From assembly GCF_042186555.1 (NCBI RefSeq), contig NC_133324.1:196745640-196809639 (forward strand): a DNA stretch of 64,000 nt, written 5' to 3'. The DNA comes from Aquarana catesbeiana. Lineage: Eukaryota > Chordata > Amphibia > Anura > Ranidae. The notes beneath the pieces are model-generated. The model had not been told where the DNA came from. It searched no databases and saw nothing but the letters and a program-made list of their open reading frames with translations. This document shows positions 11,043 through 22,032 of the stretch, piece by piece (the stretch's first letter is position 1; each line of letters opens with the position of its first letter). The position numbers and the translations under genes were made by a program.

Positions 11043-11481
11043 TTAAAGGGTTTGTAAACTCTCATTATTTTTTTTTTAAATAACAGACATATCATACTTA
11101 CCTCCACTGTGCAGTTAGTTTAGCACAGTGTGGCCCCGATCATCGTCTTCTGGGGTCCCCCGGCAGCTCTCGAGGCTCCTCCCTGCATCGTATAAACCTT
11201 GCGGGCTTGCTCCTGAGATCAGCATTTGGGTCTATAGACACATAATTCCGCCCCCCCGACGCCGTGTCATTGGATTTGATTGACAGCAATAGGAGCCAAT
11301 GGCTGCGCTGCTATCAATCTATCTAATCAAGAGCCGAGAACCTCAGGCAGAGAGGTACAGTGCGTCTCTGCCAAGGGAACGTAGGGCTCAGGTGAATAAA
11401 ACGGGGAGCTGGGGGGCCGGTCAGTGTCAGAAGTTTTTTCACCCTAATGCATAGTATGCATTAAGGTGAAAAAACATTTAA
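11043..11481 (+). repeat. Dispersed short repeat family R1, copy 1, TTAA at both ends
   Basis: Starts aagggtttgtaaactc after TTAA (11043-11046) and ends in a palindromic stretch (ttcaccctaatgc / gcattaaggtgaa) before TTAA (11478-11481). Two further copies lie at 39543-39690 and 40925-41165. They share the start, the word aaataacaracatatcata, and ccactgtgcag...tttgcacag. It is non-coding. TTAA ends may reflect piggyBac-type targeting, although no terminal inverted repeat is evident. Confidence 0.65.
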
Positions 11482-11487
11482 GTTAGA

Positions 11488-11622
11488 ACTGAAACAAACA
11501 ACAACTACTGAAACAACAACAACTGAAACAACAACAACCGAAACAACAAAAACTGAAAACAACTACTGAAACAACAACAACAACAATTAAAACAACAACA
11601 ACAAAAACAACCGTTTGCTGAC
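11488..11622. repeat. CAA-rich satellite, segment 1
   Basis: Degenerate tandem repetition of aactactgaaacaacaac / aactgaaaacaac words. Same array type as 12231-12367 and 14211-15722. Confidence 0.9.
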
Positions 11623-12230
11623 ACCACTGACACTGCCACAATTTTATCCATATTCAGCGCTGTTTTTATCTTCTCAAATGTGAGTGTTTTTCCTTCAATA
11701 AATAGGCTGCAAAGCTTTTTTATATAGTATTACGCTATGTGTCTTCATATCTCTTCCACATATGATTTGAATATTTGATGGGATTCGCCCTTGCCATATA
11801 TACTATCCACAATTATCCTGGTTACCCTGGTTACATCTCCTGGAATCCTCATCCATATAAGCCTACTTGACACAGTGGGTGTATACCCATCTGTGTCCAT
11901 TTGCTCTGGTAAGCCCCCAGCTTATACATATGGTGGTGGATCTCCTATCAACACGATATTAATATTGCTTTCACATTTCTTGGTGTTATACATATATCTC
12001 AACGGATGTTTCATGGACTTTTTCACACCAATATATGTCGCATATGTATATTTTAAGTACATGTTCCTGGGACTCAATTTCCAACAAATGTATTACTTAA
12101 ACATATCTGCTAATCATGTTAATTTTTGTATATTTAGTAATCACATTTATGTACATTTTTGGAACATATCTACATTGTATGTCATGTATCAATGTTAGTC
12201 ATTACTGATTTTCTAGCGCTGCACTTTCCT
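11623..12230. other. Insert of unknown type inside the CAA satellite
   Basis: A 600-bp AT-rich block with an agcgctg word near each end (about 11663 and 12216), flanked on both sides by the satellite, so it probably arrived by insertion. An open frame at 11791-12198 encodes a hydrophobic 135-residue peptide (VTLVTSPGILIHISLLDT) that I do not recognise. I see no support for it being a gene. Confidence 0.4.
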
Positions 12231-12367
12231 TTTGCAACAACTGAAACAACAACAACTGAAAACAACAGCTGAAACAACAACAACAACTGAAAACAACTAC
12301 AACAGCAACAACTGAATACAACAACAACTGAATACAACTACAACAACAACTAAAATGACAACTACTG
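12231..12367. repeat. CAA-rich satellite, segment 2
   Basis: Continues the array; interrupted at 12376 by a LINE. The last satellite bases ctactgaattttc recur after the LINE and at 14450, 14820 and 15520. Confidence 0.9.
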
Positions 12368-14210
12368 AATTTTCTTTTTTTTTTTTTTCCCATAAAGATT
12401 TTATTTAGTGTTAAAAGAGCAAGTTACAGTTCACAATTCAAATCAAATGACACAGAAATACAATTAACAAGCATGGTATGGAAGCGAAAGAAATGCTGGG
12501 TACATCCGATATAGGTTATGATAATACAGTACTGTGGGGTGGAGGATCATTATTCATATTTCCCCTCCCCCCCTCTCCCCTATGAGCAGTTAAGCCCAAC
12601 CAAGGCTAGGAGATAAGTGATACGGCTGGTCCCAGTTCATTTCTCTGAGTGAAGTACCCTTGCAAGCATCTATGTAGGGCTTTGTTAAGACAAGGTTAAG
12701 AAAACCTGCTACCAAGTAGGAGGCCGAAGTTGGGGAGAAAGAACATGGGGTGTATGAGAGGAAGGAGAGGAAAGGGCAAAAAGGGTAGGATCAGGAGAAT
12801 AAAGCAGGAAGGGAGAGAGGGACAACAAGGGAAGAGAGAAAAAATAAATAAATAAATAAAATAAAATAAAATAAATTAATGGGGAGGAAGGGGTCAAAGA
12901 CGAAGGGGGGAGTTTGAGAAGGTGCCCCTGAACTCTCCCCTTGGAAGGCCCACTCCCCCCCACATCCCCCCCACCGACGAGAGTCCACCGTTAGGATTAA
13001 AGTTCACTTATCACTTTTTATAGTACATGCTGGCGATAGCGTTCAGTAGTCACATAGTGATTCCAGCACGCCCAAGTGAAAGAAAATTTATGTGTTCTTT
13101 CCTGTGAAATATGAATCAATTCTTCCATCTCTTTTATTTTAGAAATTATCCTGTACCACTCTCCAATTGACGGGGTCTGTGTGGAACGCCAATGCACTGG
13201 GATACATAATCTGGCGGCGTTCACCAAATGCATAGCCAGAGACTTATAGTATGTTTTTTTGGGTAAAGAGGTGTGATGTAGAAGAAATTGTGCTGGGGTG
13301 TAGTCCAGGGTATCTGTAGTGATATGTGAGATGATTTCACTGACTTCCCTCCAGAAGGGTTGAATACGTTCGCAGTCCCACCATATGTGGAGCATCATTC
13401 CTTCCTGCTTGCCGCACCTCCAGCATGTGTTAGGGATAGAGGGGGAAAATTTGTGAAGCTGAGAAGGGGTCCTATACCACCTAGTGGCAATTTTGTAGCC
13501 ATTTTCTTGGATGGCCACATTTAGTGAGCATTTGTGTGCGTATTCATAGACAATGTCCCACCTTTCTGTAGAGAGGGGTGTTTGAAAGTCTTTGTCCCAG
13601 GCCAACTGTGAAGATGCCGGGGGAGAGGTTAATGCAGATGAAAGGAGGGCGTATATTGCGGAGATTAAGTGCCTTTGTTGTGTTTTGTAGTGGCAAAGGG
13701 ATTCAAAAGGAGTGAGTTGTTTGGTCCAACAAGACTGGTGTGGTTGGGACGAGAGAAAGTGGCGGATTTGTCGATATGACCAAAAGGGAAAAGAGGCAGT
13801 CTTGGACATGTTAACTAGTCTTTCATATGGGAGAGGGGATCCCTCTGAGAAAAAGTGAAGAGTTAAGACGTCGTCATGTGGCCATTCGCGTAGCACATAG
13901 GAGCAGGAGTCACCCGGGGGAAAGTCTGGATTTTCTCTCAAGGAAGTTAGGGGACCTGGTACCGAGGCAGCCAACCCCAATTTCAATGCACCTCTAAAGG
14001 CCAGCAAGGAGGGGTAGATCAGGGGGTGAGATATGATCTTCTGTGTCCAGGGTTTGTGAGACAGCCAGGGAAGTAGGTGTAGAGGCCCTGGTATCAGTGA
14101 ATTTTCCAGGGCTACCCAGGTCTTTTTGATACTGTGTATGTTCCAATCTACTATCCTAGTCAGGTGACACGCCAGGTAATATCTATATAAGTCTGGAAGG
14201 CTAATTTTCT
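12368..14210 (-). mobile_element. 5'-truncated L1/Tx1-type LINE, inserted in the satellite with 8-bp TSD
   Basis: The body is 12376-14202, flanked by aattttct at 12368-12375 and 14203-14210. On the minus strand it ends in a poly(A) (T run at 12375-12388) preceded by an AATAAA signal, the mark of target-primed reverse transcription. Only the last part of ORF2 and the 3' UTR are present. Confidence 0.9.
13018..14202 (-). pseudogene. LINE ORF2 C-terminal region, 5'-truncated, frame open
   Basis: One open minus-strand frame runs from the element's truncation point (reading LPDLYRYYLACHLTRIVDW) to a stop at 13018. An internal Met at 14007 is not a true start. It is the region C-terminal to the reverse transcriptase in L1/Tx1-group LINEs and carries the cysteine-histidine motif CWRCGKQEGMMLHIWWDC, followed by the conserved tail FTWACWNHY. 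The endonuclease and RT domains are missing because of 5' truncation, so it is inactive, but the remaining 390 or so codons have no stop, which suggests a comparatively recent insertion. Confidence 0.88.
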
Positions 14211-15722
14211 AATTTACTACTGAAAAAACTGAAAAAAAAACTACAACTGAAAACAACTACAACTGAAAACAACAACTACAACTGAAACAACAACAACAAC
14301 AACTGAAACAGCAACAACTGAAAACAACCACTGAAACAACAACAACTGAAACAACAACAAATACAACATCAACAACTGAATACAACATCAACAACTGAAT
14401 ACAACTATAACAAAAACAACTACAACTGAAACGACAACTACTGAATTTTCACATTTCGGAATATTCAAATTTACAACTGAAACAACTACATCTGAAAACA
14501 ACAACAACAACTACTGAAACAACAACAACAGACACAACTGAAAACAACTACAACTGAAAACAACAACTGAAACAATAAATACTGAAACAACAACAGAAAC
14601 AACAATAACAACAGCTACAACTGAATACAACTGAAACAACAACAACTACAACAACAACTGAAACAACAACTGAAACAATAACAACTGAAACAGCAACAAC
14701 TGAAACAACAGAAAACAACAACTGAAACAGCAACAACAACTACAACAGCAACAACATCAACAACTGAATACAACAACAATGACAACAACTGAAACAACAA
14801 CTACAACTGAAACGACAACTACTGAATTTTCAAAGTTCAGAAAATGTACGAATTTACAACTGAAACAACTACAACTGAAAACAACTACAACAACAACTAC
14901 TGAAACAACAACAACAGCAACAACAGAAAACAACTACTGAAACAACAACTGAAACACCAACAACTACAACAGCAACAACTGAATACAACATCCACAACTG
15001 AATACAACTACAACAAAAACAACTACAACTAAAACGACAACTACTGAATTCTTTTACATTTCTGAATATTCAAATTTACTACTGAAACAACTACAACTGA
15101 AAACAACTACAACAACAACTACTGAAACAACAACAGAAACAACTGAAAACAACAACTGAAACAATAACTACTGAAACAACAACAAAAACAACAGAAACAA
15201 CACTAACAAGAACAACAAGAACGACTACAACAACTGAATACATCAACAACTGAAACAACTGAAAACAACAACTGAAAACAACTACAAAAACTGAAAACAA
15301 CTACTGAAACAACAACAAAATGAATACAACATCAACAACTGAATACAACTACAACTACAACTGAAAAAACAACAACTGAAACAGCTACAACTGAAAACAA
15401 CTACTGAAACAACAACAACTGAAAACAACAACGTAAACATCAACAACTGAAAACAACTACAACAACAACTACAACAACAACTAGAACTGAAACAACAACT
15501 ACAACTGAAATGACAACTACTGAATTTTCGAATTTCTGAATTTACGAGTTTACAAAAACAACTACAACTTAAAACTACAACAACTGAAACTACAACAATA
15601 ACTACTGAAACAACAACAACTGAAAACAACAACAACAGAAAACAACAACTGCAACTGAAACAAAAACAACAAAAACAACTGAAAACAACTACCGTAACAA
15701 CAACTACTGAAACAACAACAAT
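14211..15722. repeat. CAA-rich satellite, segment 3 (1.5 kb), with periodic AT-rich spacer
   Basis: Degenerate actgaaacaacaac units punctuated by a 40-bp non-CAA block starting ctactgaatt (about 14445, 14820, 15045 and 15518), which reads like ttcacatttcggaatattc. The spacing (about 375, 225 and 475 bp) suggests an irregular higher-order repeat. Minus-strand frames rich in Val, Ser and Cys are products of GTT/TTG/TGT triplets and are not genes. Confidence 0.92.
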
Positions 15723-16313
15723 ATTAATATTAAATTCAGAGGTGTCCCCGAATCTGTTAAACCGAATGAAATCACGCCCTACTTGCGAGAGATGTTTTCC
15801 AGCTTACTACCTCGCCTAAACACACGAGACATCACGATTGATAGAGCGCACAGAATCGCCAAGCCAGCACACCTCCCCCCTGACACCCTCAGGGACATAC
15901 TAGCGAGAGTGCATTACTTTCAAGTTAAGGAGCAGATTCTACAAATTGCCAAAACAATTAAACCGCTGCCAGCACCTTACACAAATGTCCTCATGTTTAG
16001 TGACCTCTCCAAGGCCACGATGGAGATGAGAAGAGCGTTCACCCCTGTAACCTCTGTGTTACAGGAGAAGAAAATTACATATAAATGGGGTTTCCCTACC
16101 AAGCTACTGGTCACATACCAGCAACAGATAATTCCCATCCTTACTCCCAAAGATGGATATAAAAAGCTGACCAATTGGGGATTTCTGTCCGTATCTGCCA
16201 ACCAAAAAGAATACAGGGGCTCCTACTCATGTCCTCCGTCTGCAAGGAACGGGATACACGATCCAGGCGAGGTCCGTAACAACAAGCAGGCCCTCGGTTC
16301 TCTGCACCACTAG
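15723..16313 (+). pseudogene. LINE-A ORF1 C-terminal part (RNA-binding protein), 5'-truncated
   Basis: The frame opens at the element edge with NINIKFRGVPESVKPNEITP, the typical entry to the RRM-like and C-terminal domains of L1 ORF1 proteins. It continues through ITIDRAHRIAK and KEQILQIAKTIKP to ITYKWGFPTKLLVTYQ and a stop at 16313. L1 ORF1p is a trimeric RNA chaperone that coats the LINE RNA. The N-terminal coiled-coil is missing through truncation. The first Met (15783) is internal. Assignment rests on motif order and on its position upstream of ORF2. Confidence 0.8.
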
Positions 16314-16690
16314 GATGAAATACATCCACTCCCTAAGGTTATAGTGTGCTAAGTACACAGTTATAATTGTTTTACTTACTTTTTGTTCCTACAGAGATAT
16401 ATATTGCTTTTCTCTTTTTATTCTTATTCTTTCTTTTTGGTTCTCCTAACAGTGTTTACGCGTTCATACCGAACGTATAATCTATTTACCATTTGACCTA
16501 CTTCCGCATTATAACATATTTGACAGTCCTGTGTAACTGCAACGGGTGTCTCTTGTACGACTTTTGTATATAACAGCCATACTCTGTATAGATACCTACT
16601 CTATTGTTTGATTCATATTTACTCAGAGCGAACAGAAGAGGTGTGGAATCTCGCTCCTTTCATTCCCAACCCGGGTCATCTCCCACTATC

Positions 16691-18844
16691 ATGGCCTTCA
16701 AAATCACCTCCTTAAATGTAAAGGGACTGAATTCCCCATTCAAACGCAACCTCCTCTGGAATGAGGCACTGTACCATCACGCTGACGTGTTTTGCGTACA
16801 AGAAACGCATTTTGCTAAAGATAACTCCCCAAAATGCTCGCATAAGCGATACCCACACTGCTTTTTTGCCAGTGCCCCCACCAAAAAAAGGGGAGTAATG
16901 ATTGCGATTAGTTCCTCTGTCTCCTTTCAGTTACACCACTGTGAAGCTGATGAAGACGGCAGGTACCTGATTCTCTCTGCAACGATTGCAAACCAACGCC
17001 TCACTCTAGTGAATCTATACGCCCCTAACACTGGCCAAAAGAAATTTTTTAACACACTGATCTCCAAACTGACACCGTATAGATCTGATCCAGTTATACT
17101 GTGTGGAGACTTTAATGAAATCGTTGACACAACCCTAGACACATCGAAACCAACTAAACGTAGGCCCTCTGCCTTGTCCTCCCTTCTACATAAAGAAGAT
17201 CTTTATGACCCGTGGAGATGTACCCATGACACAGAACGAGATTACACCTTCTTCTCCAGCCCCCAGCAGTCTTACTCTCGGATCGACATGTTCCTCACAG
17301 ATAAATTTCTCCTCCAATCAATCACTGAAGCACGCATAGGTACAATCACGTGGTCGGATCACGCACCCATATCCATCACATTATTCAATTGCAAAAAGAC
17401 TGCAAGTCATAATATTTGGAGACTAAACACATCCCTCCTCATCAACCCATCCTTTGAAAATGAGCTTCGATCCGAGATTAAGTCCTACTTTGATATCAAT
17501 GTACATTCTACTGCTGACCAATCCATGATTTGGCATGCGCATAAAGCTTTCTCACGGGGCCTCCTCATTAAATACAGAGCACAAACTAAAAAACAACAAA
17601 TGGCCATCGCAGAAACCCTACTAAAACAGATCAAGGCTTTAGAATATGCCAATAAACAAAATCCATCTACCAAATTGTCCCTAGACCTCAAAAACCTAAG
17701 ATACGACCTTAGCGAACACCTCCACAAAAGATTTGATTATTACGTTAAACGTCTTAGGCTACAATATTACTCCTCAGAAAACAAGTCAGGTGCGTTCCTG
17801 GCCAAGCAACTACAAAAATACCGGGCCAATAATAAGATACAATACTTATCCAACTCCCAAGGTAAAAAAGTTCATAATCCTCTAGATATAGCAAATTAAT
17901 TCAGTACCTTTTACGCCAAACTTTACAATCTCAATGACCTAAATCAAGAAACCAAGCCAAAATTAGCAGACATAGATGAGTTTCTCTCCTCTATTCACCT
18001 TCCCTCAATATCCACTGAGCAACTAGACTCAATTTCTGTGCCTTTCTCCCCCGAGGAAATCTGCATGGCCATCAAACGATTACCCCTAAACAAAGCCCCG
18101 GGACTGGATGGATTCCCGAACGAATATTACAAACACTTTTCGAATGTGATCACCCCGCACTTATGCACTACCTTTAACCAGTATATTCATACAAGCAAAA
18201 TCCCCACAGAAGCCCTGGAAGCCCTCATTGTCACCATACCCAAACCAGGCAAATCTCCTGATAACCCAGCCAATTACCGCCCGATCTCACTCTTGAATAC
18301 TGATACCAAAATATATGCAAAAATACTAGCCCAACGATTATCCAAAGTCATCCCCCTCATCATACACCCGGACCAGGTCGGATTTGTGCCTGGCAGGCAG
18401 GCCTCCGATGGTACCAGATGCCTTACTGACTTGATCCAATGGGTGGAGCACAGTCAAACGCCTTCTCTCTTCCTCTCACTGGATGCAGAGAAGGGGTTTG
18501 ATAGGGTGCACTGGAAATACATGGAGAAGGTCATGCTCAAGTTCGGACTGACAGGAAATATCCTCCAGGCTACACTCAACCTTTACTCCTCCCCCAGTGC
18601 CCGAGTATGGACCTCAGGCATAATATCAGACTCCTTTCTTATCACTAATGGCACTAGGCAGGGGTGCCTACTTTCCCCCCTGATTTTTGCCATGGTGATG
18701 GAACCACTCGCACAAGCCATTAGATCCACACCAGCAATATTGGGCATCACTGTGGGGGCTGTTGAACATAAAATTGGTCTATACGCAGACGATGTTATTA
18801 ATACCCTCACAAATCCCAGATATTCCCTTCCCAATATCCAAAAC
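16691..18844 (+). pseudogene. LINE-A ORF2 N-terminal half: endonuclease and RT, one nonsense codon
   Basis: ATG at 16691 gives MAFKITSLNVKGLNSPFKR, the standard start of an L1-type ORF2. The AP-like endonuclease keeps its active-site motifs: QETHF, LYAPNT, GDFNE, and SDHAP near 17360. The frame is open to TAA at 17897-17899, where relatives have a Glu codon, and continues in the same frame afterwards with FSTFYAKLYNL. Reverse transcriptase motifs follow: IPKPGKSPDNPANYRPISLL, LSLDAEKGFDRVHW, NGTRQGCLLSPL, and the catalytic YADD at about 18782-18793. Coding is then cut at 18844 by an insertion. A single stop plus the insert are the main lesions. Confidence 0.9.
18683..18844 (+). repeat. Left copy of a direct duplication flanking the insert in LINE-A
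   Basis: From atttttgccatggtgatgg to ccaatatccaaaa. The same stretch recurs at 20264-20414 with several substitutions and a 10-bp deletion. It covers the RT YADD region. Confidence 0.9.
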
Positions 18845-19107
18845 AGAGATTATTAGTCGGCTTATTGACTGCAAATTGTGCCACGTCCAATAGTTAAATC
18901 ATCAAACAAGAAGGAAGTTCCCCTAGTGGTGGGCTTTAAAGGCACGTATATAAGGATATAGGAGGAAATTTGTAATGTATAGAAAAATCATTTATTCATT
19001 TCAGAAACATCTTAAAAACATCAACAACAATGTGACTATAGCAAACAATAAAAGGAATGCGATTTATGCGTTTATACATATGTTGGATATTGATACCAAT
19101 ATATTTG

Positions 19108-19153
19108 CACCCGACGCGTTTCGGAGAAATTGAGCCTCCTTCTTCAGGGGTGG
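19108..19153 (-). ncRNA. Hammerhead ribozyme motif (type I, short stem III)
   Basis: On the minus strand the conserved core is complete. CTGAAGA (19147-19141) fits CUGANGA. A hairpin follows with stem GGAG/CTCC (about 19139-19123). GAAAC (19122-19118) is next, then a very short stem III formed by the self-complementary ACGCGT. The expected cleavage triplet GTC (19115-19113) follows. Stem I closes both sides: CCACCC (19153-19148) pairs with GGGTG (19112-19108). Family knowledge: hammerheads self-cleave RNA, and forms with a palindromic short stem III act as dimers; they occur in Penelope-like elements. All conserved core bases are present. Confidence 0.82.
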
Positions 19154-19919
19154 ATGTGAGTTATAGCAAGGGTTTCTAAATTGGAGATAATGTGTTTAAT
19201 AAGGAGATCATGAGTATGTGTACACATCAGGCTTTACAGATAAAAGTACATATCATGTTTACATTACATTACACTCACATTGGTAATATGTAGATTGGCT
19301 TAGCATTCCAAACAAGGAGTTAAAAACAGAGGCGCTGACACTGTCTGCCCATCCGGTGTGTTTCCCAATTGCGATCAATACGGGTTGACTGTCATACCCA
19401 AAGTCTTAGTATTTCATGTGTAGCAAGTACAGATGACTAGGTAAAAGGTATGTGGATAGGTTTGATTCCTCATAGACTAGAGGAAGAAGCCCACATATGT
19501 GGGACATAGAAAAGTGTTGGATCTGAGGTTCCACTGGGGCCAGATGCGGGTCCTGTAAAGTGTAGAAATGTAGAAGTATGTAGTAACCGATCAATGATTT
19601 CGGGTGTAGCTTATTTGTAAGAAAAAAAGGAGTTTTATAGTAATGGGGGTACAACATACCTGATCCGGCTAGTGTAAAGGGTTTAGGAAAAAGTGATGAG
19701 AGTAACTGGTATACGTTATGTATCCTGGGTGGCTGAAAGAAAATGGTACAGAAGGGGGAAGGGGGAAAAAAAATATAAGGATATAATTAGATAAATAAAT
19801 AATTTATCCAATTAAGGGTTGTTGACAATAAAGGATATATATTTATCTAGGGGGTTAATGTAATCCAGATATGTATGGATTGTCCTAGGTAGGATGGTAG
19901 TGGTTGATTAGATGTTAAT

Positions 19920-20135
19920 TAGATTGGTGAAAAAAAGGGGGGGAGGGGGGGGGGAGGAAGGAAAAAGAAAAGAGAAAAAAAGAAAAAAGAAAAATGAAAA
20001 ACAGGGGAGGGGGGAAGGGGGGAGGGGAAAAGAGAGAGGGGAGAGTGGGAAGGGGGGGGAGGGGGGAAAGGGAAAAAAGAAAAGAAAAAAAGAAGGAGAA
20101 ACAAGGACAAAGAAAAAGGAAAAGAACCAGAGGGG
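19920..20135. repeat. Purine-rich (G/A) tract
   Basis: About 200 bp of almost pure G and A on the plus strand with runs of G up to nine. Frames through it (Lys/Glu/Gly-rich) are compositional. Confidence 0.92.
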
Positions 20136-20263
20136 AACAGGAAGGGAGCAGAGGATCTCGGCTGCAGCTATAGAAAGTCTCTAACAGCTACAGCGATACA
20201 CTTGTGTAAATAGAGCAGCATGAAAATAAAGATAAAATAGAGGCATAAATAGTGTGTTTATTT

Positions 20264-22032
20264 ATTTTTGCCATGGTGATGGAAGCACTCGCACAAGCCA
20301 TGAGATCCACACCAGCATCACTGTGGGGGCTGTTGAACATAAAATTGGTCTATACGAGGACGATGTTATTATTACCCTCACAAATCCCAGATATTCCCTT
20401 CCCAATATCCAAAAAACATTGGAAAAATTTAGTTCAATCTCTCTATATAAAATAAATCACAGCAAATCCACCATGCTGAACCTAGGGATAGACCCTCAAA
20501 CTTCACATCATATCTCGACAACTACTCCTTTCACTTGGGCTAAAAACTCCTCGCTCCCATACCTGGGTATTCAACTAACCTTCCCCAGTAAATCTATGCT
20601 TCAACTAAACTATGCTGCCCTACAGGAAAATCTTTTGCGCATCTCCAAAGATATGTGTAACTATACTGTCTCTTGGGCAGGTAGAATAACTCAAGTCAAA
20701 ATGTATTTACTGCCACATATTTTGTATATGTTTTGCACGATCCCAATACCTATACTACCCCAGCAACTGGCGCAGATACAAAGTATACTCAATACACATA
20801 TTTGGCAACATAAACATCCCAGACTCAGAAAAGACATCCTCTTGTCTCCTGTACAAAATGGAGGAATGGGAGCCCCCAACGTCCACGCATACTACAAAGC
20901 AGTTATACTGGATCAACTACGGGAATGGTGGGCGCCCACCTCGACCAAGACTTGGACACAAATCGAAACCATGGCCCTCAACGCGAACCCACAACACACA
21001 CTAATGGCTGCGCTACTCAACTTGCAACCACGTCGACACTTCCTACTTACGGTAACCGCAGCCATGCGAGTGTGGTCAGCCACTGCAAAAAAATCCAAGG
21101 GCATACCCAAAGCTATCCTTTCTAAAATAAACCTCCAAGCACTAGAGTTGATCTCTCCTAATTTATCCCTTCGGGTATGGACACAAAAAGGACTTACCAA
21201 CTTGGGACAACTCATTTCCACATCTGGACCCCACCCGTTCCCACATCTACAACAAACTTTTGACCTCCCTGCTAATACATCTTTTTTGTATATGAGGCTC
21301 CGCTCTATCATCGCTAAATTTGATCTCACAGCATGTGAATCCCAAATGACTGGCATCCTGAATTTTTACAATACCCCTAACCCAGCAGTTAAAGGCATTG
21401 CATGGATTTACAAGTTGTTAACAACTCTCTCCGAAGATCACACCTCTTCATCCATCACATTTTGGTCCACATTCACAAGCTCGCCACCAAAGCCCCCATT
21501 GTGGCACAAAGCCCTGACCATCCCTCTTCAAGCCTCAAAATGCATATCTCATTGGGAATCGACACAAAAACTATTCCACAAGTGGTACTACACCCCAGCC
21601 AGATTGGCGAATATTTACCCGGCTACCTCCTCTCAATGCTGGAGAAATTGCTCAGGCAAAGGCACCCTGCGACACATATGGTGGGACTGTCCTAACATCC
21701 ACCAGTACTGGAAGGTGGTCTCTGACCTCATTTCACAGCTCTGCAAAATCCCTTTGCCGTTATCCCCACTGGGCCTCCTTCTGGGTCTTAACATCCCCAA
21801 CTGGCCCAAGAATGTCAGAGTCCTGACGACACATATACTCATTGCAGCCCGATTAGCTCTAACGAAAAAACGGAAAGCCTCACAAGCCCCCTCTGGACCG
21901 AAACTCATTGCTCTACTAAATAACCACTTCCTAATGGAATTCTCCTTTGCTAAGGCCAACATGTATACCGCAACGTTTCGTCTCAACTGGGAACCCTGGA
22001 TCACCGACCCGAGGAGTGCAACACTACCCTGA
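20264..22032 (+). pseudogene. LINE-A ORF2 C-terminal half, after the insert
   Basis: The first 151 bp (20264-20414) duplicate the RT segment left of the insert, here reading YEDD instead of YADD. Reading then continues past the break as KTLEKFSSISLYKINHSK through the RT thumb region to the C-terminal cysteine-histidine motif CWRNCSGKGTLRHIWWDC (about 21640-21693). It ends FRLNWEPWI and stops at 22032. The frame is open for about 590 codons. The upstream Met at 20254 lies in the insert and is not a start. Together with 16691-18844 it makes up a nearly full-length ORF2. Confidence 0.9.

Larger units (their letters stand above)
18845..20263 (-). mobile_element. 1.4-kb insert in LINE-A carrying a hammerhead motif (Penelope/retrozyme-like)
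   Basis: This non-LINE sequence separates two copies of a 150-160-bp RT segment. It holds a hammerhead ribozyme motif on the minus strand (19108-19153) and a long purine-rich tract (19920-20130). No frame of recognisable protein was found. Hammerhead motifs of this compact form are known from Penelope-like retroelements and retrozymes, so a non-autonomous relative of those is the best guess. The ends lack obvious inverted or long terminal repeats. Confidence 0.55.

Noticed and set aside
11791..12198. 135-codon hydrophobic frame
   Set aside because: No recognisable motif, no homologous copy in the window, and it sits inside an insert in the satellite. Kept only as an unknown block.
12202..15635. 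Minus-strand Val/Ser/Cys-rich frames resembling membrane peptides
   Set aside because: They are the translation of GTT/TTG/TGT triplets in the CAA satellite.
19912..20184. Lys/Glu/Gly-rich frame of 90 codons
   Set aside because: Product of the purine-rich tract; no domain.
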